Origin: Chloroflexota bacterium | GTDB lineage: Bacteria; Chloroflexota; Dehalococcoidia; Lucifugimonadales; UBA3495 | DNA length: 6,347 nt | Reading direction: 5' to 3' | Assembly: GCA_028874675.1 (NCBI GenBank) | Contig: JAPPJA010000378.1 | Coordinates: forward strand, 1 to 6,347 | In this document: piece by piece, positions 4,874 through 6,347 of the stretch | How the letters are laid out: every line of letters begins with the position of its first letter | How positions within the stretch are numbered: position 1 is the stretch's first letter | Translations under genes and position numbers: made by a program | Notes under the pieces: generated by a model | Told to the model about the DNA's origin: nothing | The model's input: only the letters and a program-made list of their open reading frames with translations | The model's database searches: none

Positions 4874-6347
4874 ATGACAACCGAGAACGAGCACATAGAG
4901 ACTGGAATGGCGTCGGAGGCCGTAACTTCTGGCCGTCCTGAGACCGAAATGCAGTCGGCGGACGGTTACGAAGACAGGGCCGGTATGCCAGGAGCGCCAG
5001 CGGGGAGTAGCGGCGCCGGAGGCGAATCGTCAATTGATCCTGCGCGCCAGTCCCGCTTCGCTAGGTGGCTGGCGTTGCCGACCATTGCGACCAGCGCATT
5101 CTCCCGAAGAATGCGCGTGCGCCACCACCGCCAGCGCCCGGAAACAGACTTCGCATTGTCGCCGTCGCCTCAACGCATCAGGAGCTGGATGCATTCCAGG
5201 AGGCTGGGTTGGCGCTGGAACAGCGGCTACAGCATCCTGTCCAGATTCCGATTGATCTGGGCGCCCCGCCAGTTGCCCCCTGACCTTGACCCGCAGGAGA
5301 TGGAGAGCCAGGAGATCTCCACGGATAGCCTCACCCCAGGGATTGTGGCCCATCACGCCGGCTCTCCTCTCGTGCCCAGGGTCCGCCGGAGAACCAGGGG
5401 ATATAGCGCTGCGCAAGGTTTTCGTAGCCCTTCCGGGCTGAGCAGGAGCCGCTCGTCAGCGGCCCCTCCTGCCGGCTCCCGAAATATGGGGTCGGCAAAT
5501 GGGATGCCGCAAGGGACGAGGCAAGACCCGGAGGCGGGACTTTACGAGTTGCCGTTTCGCGGTGAGAACGTGCCGGAAGGCAATGGGCAATGGCAGCCGA
5601 TGGTTCGACCCCTGGGCCTCATTGGAGGAAGCCTTGCCGGTGGCCTGTTGAGCCCTTCGAGCCTGGGGGAAATCGCCGGCCGGAGAGCCCTGGCGCACAC
5701 GGTGGCTGCAGGTAAACGGCGCTACACCATAGGGAGCCACAGGACGCTCCCCAGTCCCAGTCATGCTGATGAACGACAGAGAGCGGACCAAGTCCCGGCC
5801 CTCCCCCTGCCAGCGCCATTGAACCCCGGGGAAGGAACCGCCAGGCTGCTGCCAGGAAAGAATTACGCTGGCGGGGCAATTCACGGAGCCAGGCATTCGG
5901 GCCCACCTTTGTTGACCGACCGAGGCCTGGCCCCAGCGCTTTCCATCAGGCCCATCGCGAGGGCCAGGAATCTGGTAACTTCCGGGATTGGTTTTCCCTC
6001 GGGCGCGTCCCAGGTGGACTCTCCTGGCGCAGTCAAGGAAGTCGGGATAGCTGCCGAGCTGTCGAGTTTGGCGCTGCGGGACGCCCCGCGCCCTGGTCAT
6101 GACTTCGCGGGTCTTCCAACAGAGGCGACGCAGTCCGGCGCCTCCCGGAACACTGCAGGGAATACCACGCAAGTCCCATCACAACGATTACGGAGAGGGG
6201 AAGCGCTCCCTGGGGCCCAACGTCCCGCGCGTTCCAACAAACCATCAGCGCCAGTCGATACTCAAGGGGTTAGCGAGTTCCCATCGGCGGCCCCTCCCCA
6301 GTCAGCCGGCCGTGCCGATAATGCTGAAGGTTCGTCAAGGGCAGGGG
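4874..6347 (+). CDS. Long low-complexity protein of unknown function, 3' truncated by window edge
   Basis: From ATG 4874 to the window end there are 491 codons without a stop, and the frame is already open after TAA 4784-4786. Chance openness of that length is unlikely at this GC content. No fold is recognised. Residues 1-62 are acidic and Gly/Ser-rich (MTTENEHIETGMASEA). Residues about 63-132 are Arg- and Trp-rich as read. The rest is rich in Pro, Ser, Gly, Ala and Arg with short hydrophobic islands such as LIGGSLAGGLLSP, which looks like a disordered linker. There is no signal peptide or membrane helix. An alternative ATG at 4826 would add 16 residues; neither start has a good ribosome binding site. 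Within an eCIS locus it could be a cargo or effector carrier with a folded domain (for example a DUF4157 eCIS-core domain) beyond the edge, a tape-measure-like protein or a structural linker. This is a guess from context only. Confidence 0.6.
   Translation, partial: MTTENEHIETGMASEAVTSGRPETEMQSADGYEDRAGMPGAPAGSSGAGGESSIDPARQSRFARWLALPTIATSAFSRRMRVRHHRQRPETDFALSPSPQRIRSWMHSRRLGWRWNSGYSILSRFRLIWAPRQLPPDLDPQEMESQEISTDSLTPGIVAHHAGSPLVPRVRRRTRGYSAAQGFRSPSGLSRSRSSAAPPAGSRNMGSANGMPQGTRQDPEAGLYELPFRGENVPEGNGQWQPMVRPLGLIGGSLAGGLLSPSSLGEIAGRRALAHTVAAGKRRYTIGSHRTLPSPSHADERQRADQVPALPLPAPLNPGEGTARLLPGKNYAGGAIHGARHSGPPLLTDRGLAPALSIRPIARARNLVTSGIGFPSGASQVDSPGAVKEVGIAAELSSLALRDAPRPGHDFAGLPTEATQSGASRNTAGNTTQVPSQRLRRGEALPGAQRPARSNKPSAPVDTQGVSEFPSAAPPQSAGRADNAEGSSRAG
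5065..5283 (+). other. Segment where another + frame looks more protein-like than the long frame
   Basis: The long gene reads here as an Arg/Trp-rich chain with unusual codon-position use: by hand count over 5162-5281, GC is about 44% at position 1, 67% at position 2 and 82% at position 3. The frame one base earlier has about 82%, 44% and 67%, the normal gene pattern. It encodes GNRLRIVAVASTHQELDAFQ followed by a plausible amphipathic helix and IPIDLGAPPVAP, then TGA 5281-5283. A separate short gene starting at GTG 5065 is possible but has no ribosome binding site. I think two compensating one-base changes inside the long gene are more likely. Confidence 0.4.

Noticed and set aside
5456..6172. 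238-residue open frame on the - strand
   Set aside because: It lies wholly opposite the long + frame, has an unnatural composition and no recognisable family; every neighbouring gene is on +. It appears to be a shadow frame of GC-rich coding DNA.

Overview
The window is part of an operon for an extracellular contractile injection system (eCIS), a phage-tail-like device of the Afp/PVC type, read entirely on the + strand. In order it holds: the C-terminal end of an AAA+ ATPase (Afp15-like); a DUF4255/Pvc16-type tail-completion protein with a C-terminal carboxypeptidase-regulatory-like domain; the contractile sheath; a tail tube protein; a small T4 gp41-like baseplate/tail assembly chaperone; a 51-residue DUF6760-type protein; a second gp19-family tube protein; a gene-free gap with an inverted-repeat element; and a long gene that runs off the right edge without a stop. 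DNA is GC-rich (about 60% by eye) and four of the genes start at TTG or GTG. The host is a bacterium. The ATPase-DUF4255-sheath-tube-chaperone-DUF6760-tube order is the one I associate with Chloroflexota, Actinomycetota and related eCIS loci, but I cannot fix the phylum from this sequence.

Functionally, the sheath and tube proteins stack into the contractile barrel. The second tube-like protein probably joins the tube to the baseplate. The DUF4255 protein probably caps or terminates the tail, and the ATPase is an accessory factor of assembly or remodelling. The chaperone and DUF6760 proteins are assembly factors. No baseplate spike, gp25, LysM or receptor-binding gene lies within the window. 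They probably sit to the right, beyond the large disordered protein.

Three things stand out. (1) The sheath gene has a strong ribosome binding site and a textbook N-terminus, but an in-frame TAG at codon 37 (1421-1423) cuts it off from the remaining 492 codons. TAG ends four other genes or gene ends here, so code reassignment is unlikely. (2) From 4787 to the window end one + frame has no stop, giving a protein of at least 491 residues, mostly Pro/Ser/Gly/Arg-rich and apparently disordered. (3) Inside that gene, about 5106-5280, codon-position composition and protein character favour a different + frame, and one-base changes in two C-runs would join the frames into a smoother protein. The same gap also contains a MITE-like element with nested inverted repeats at 4632-4774.
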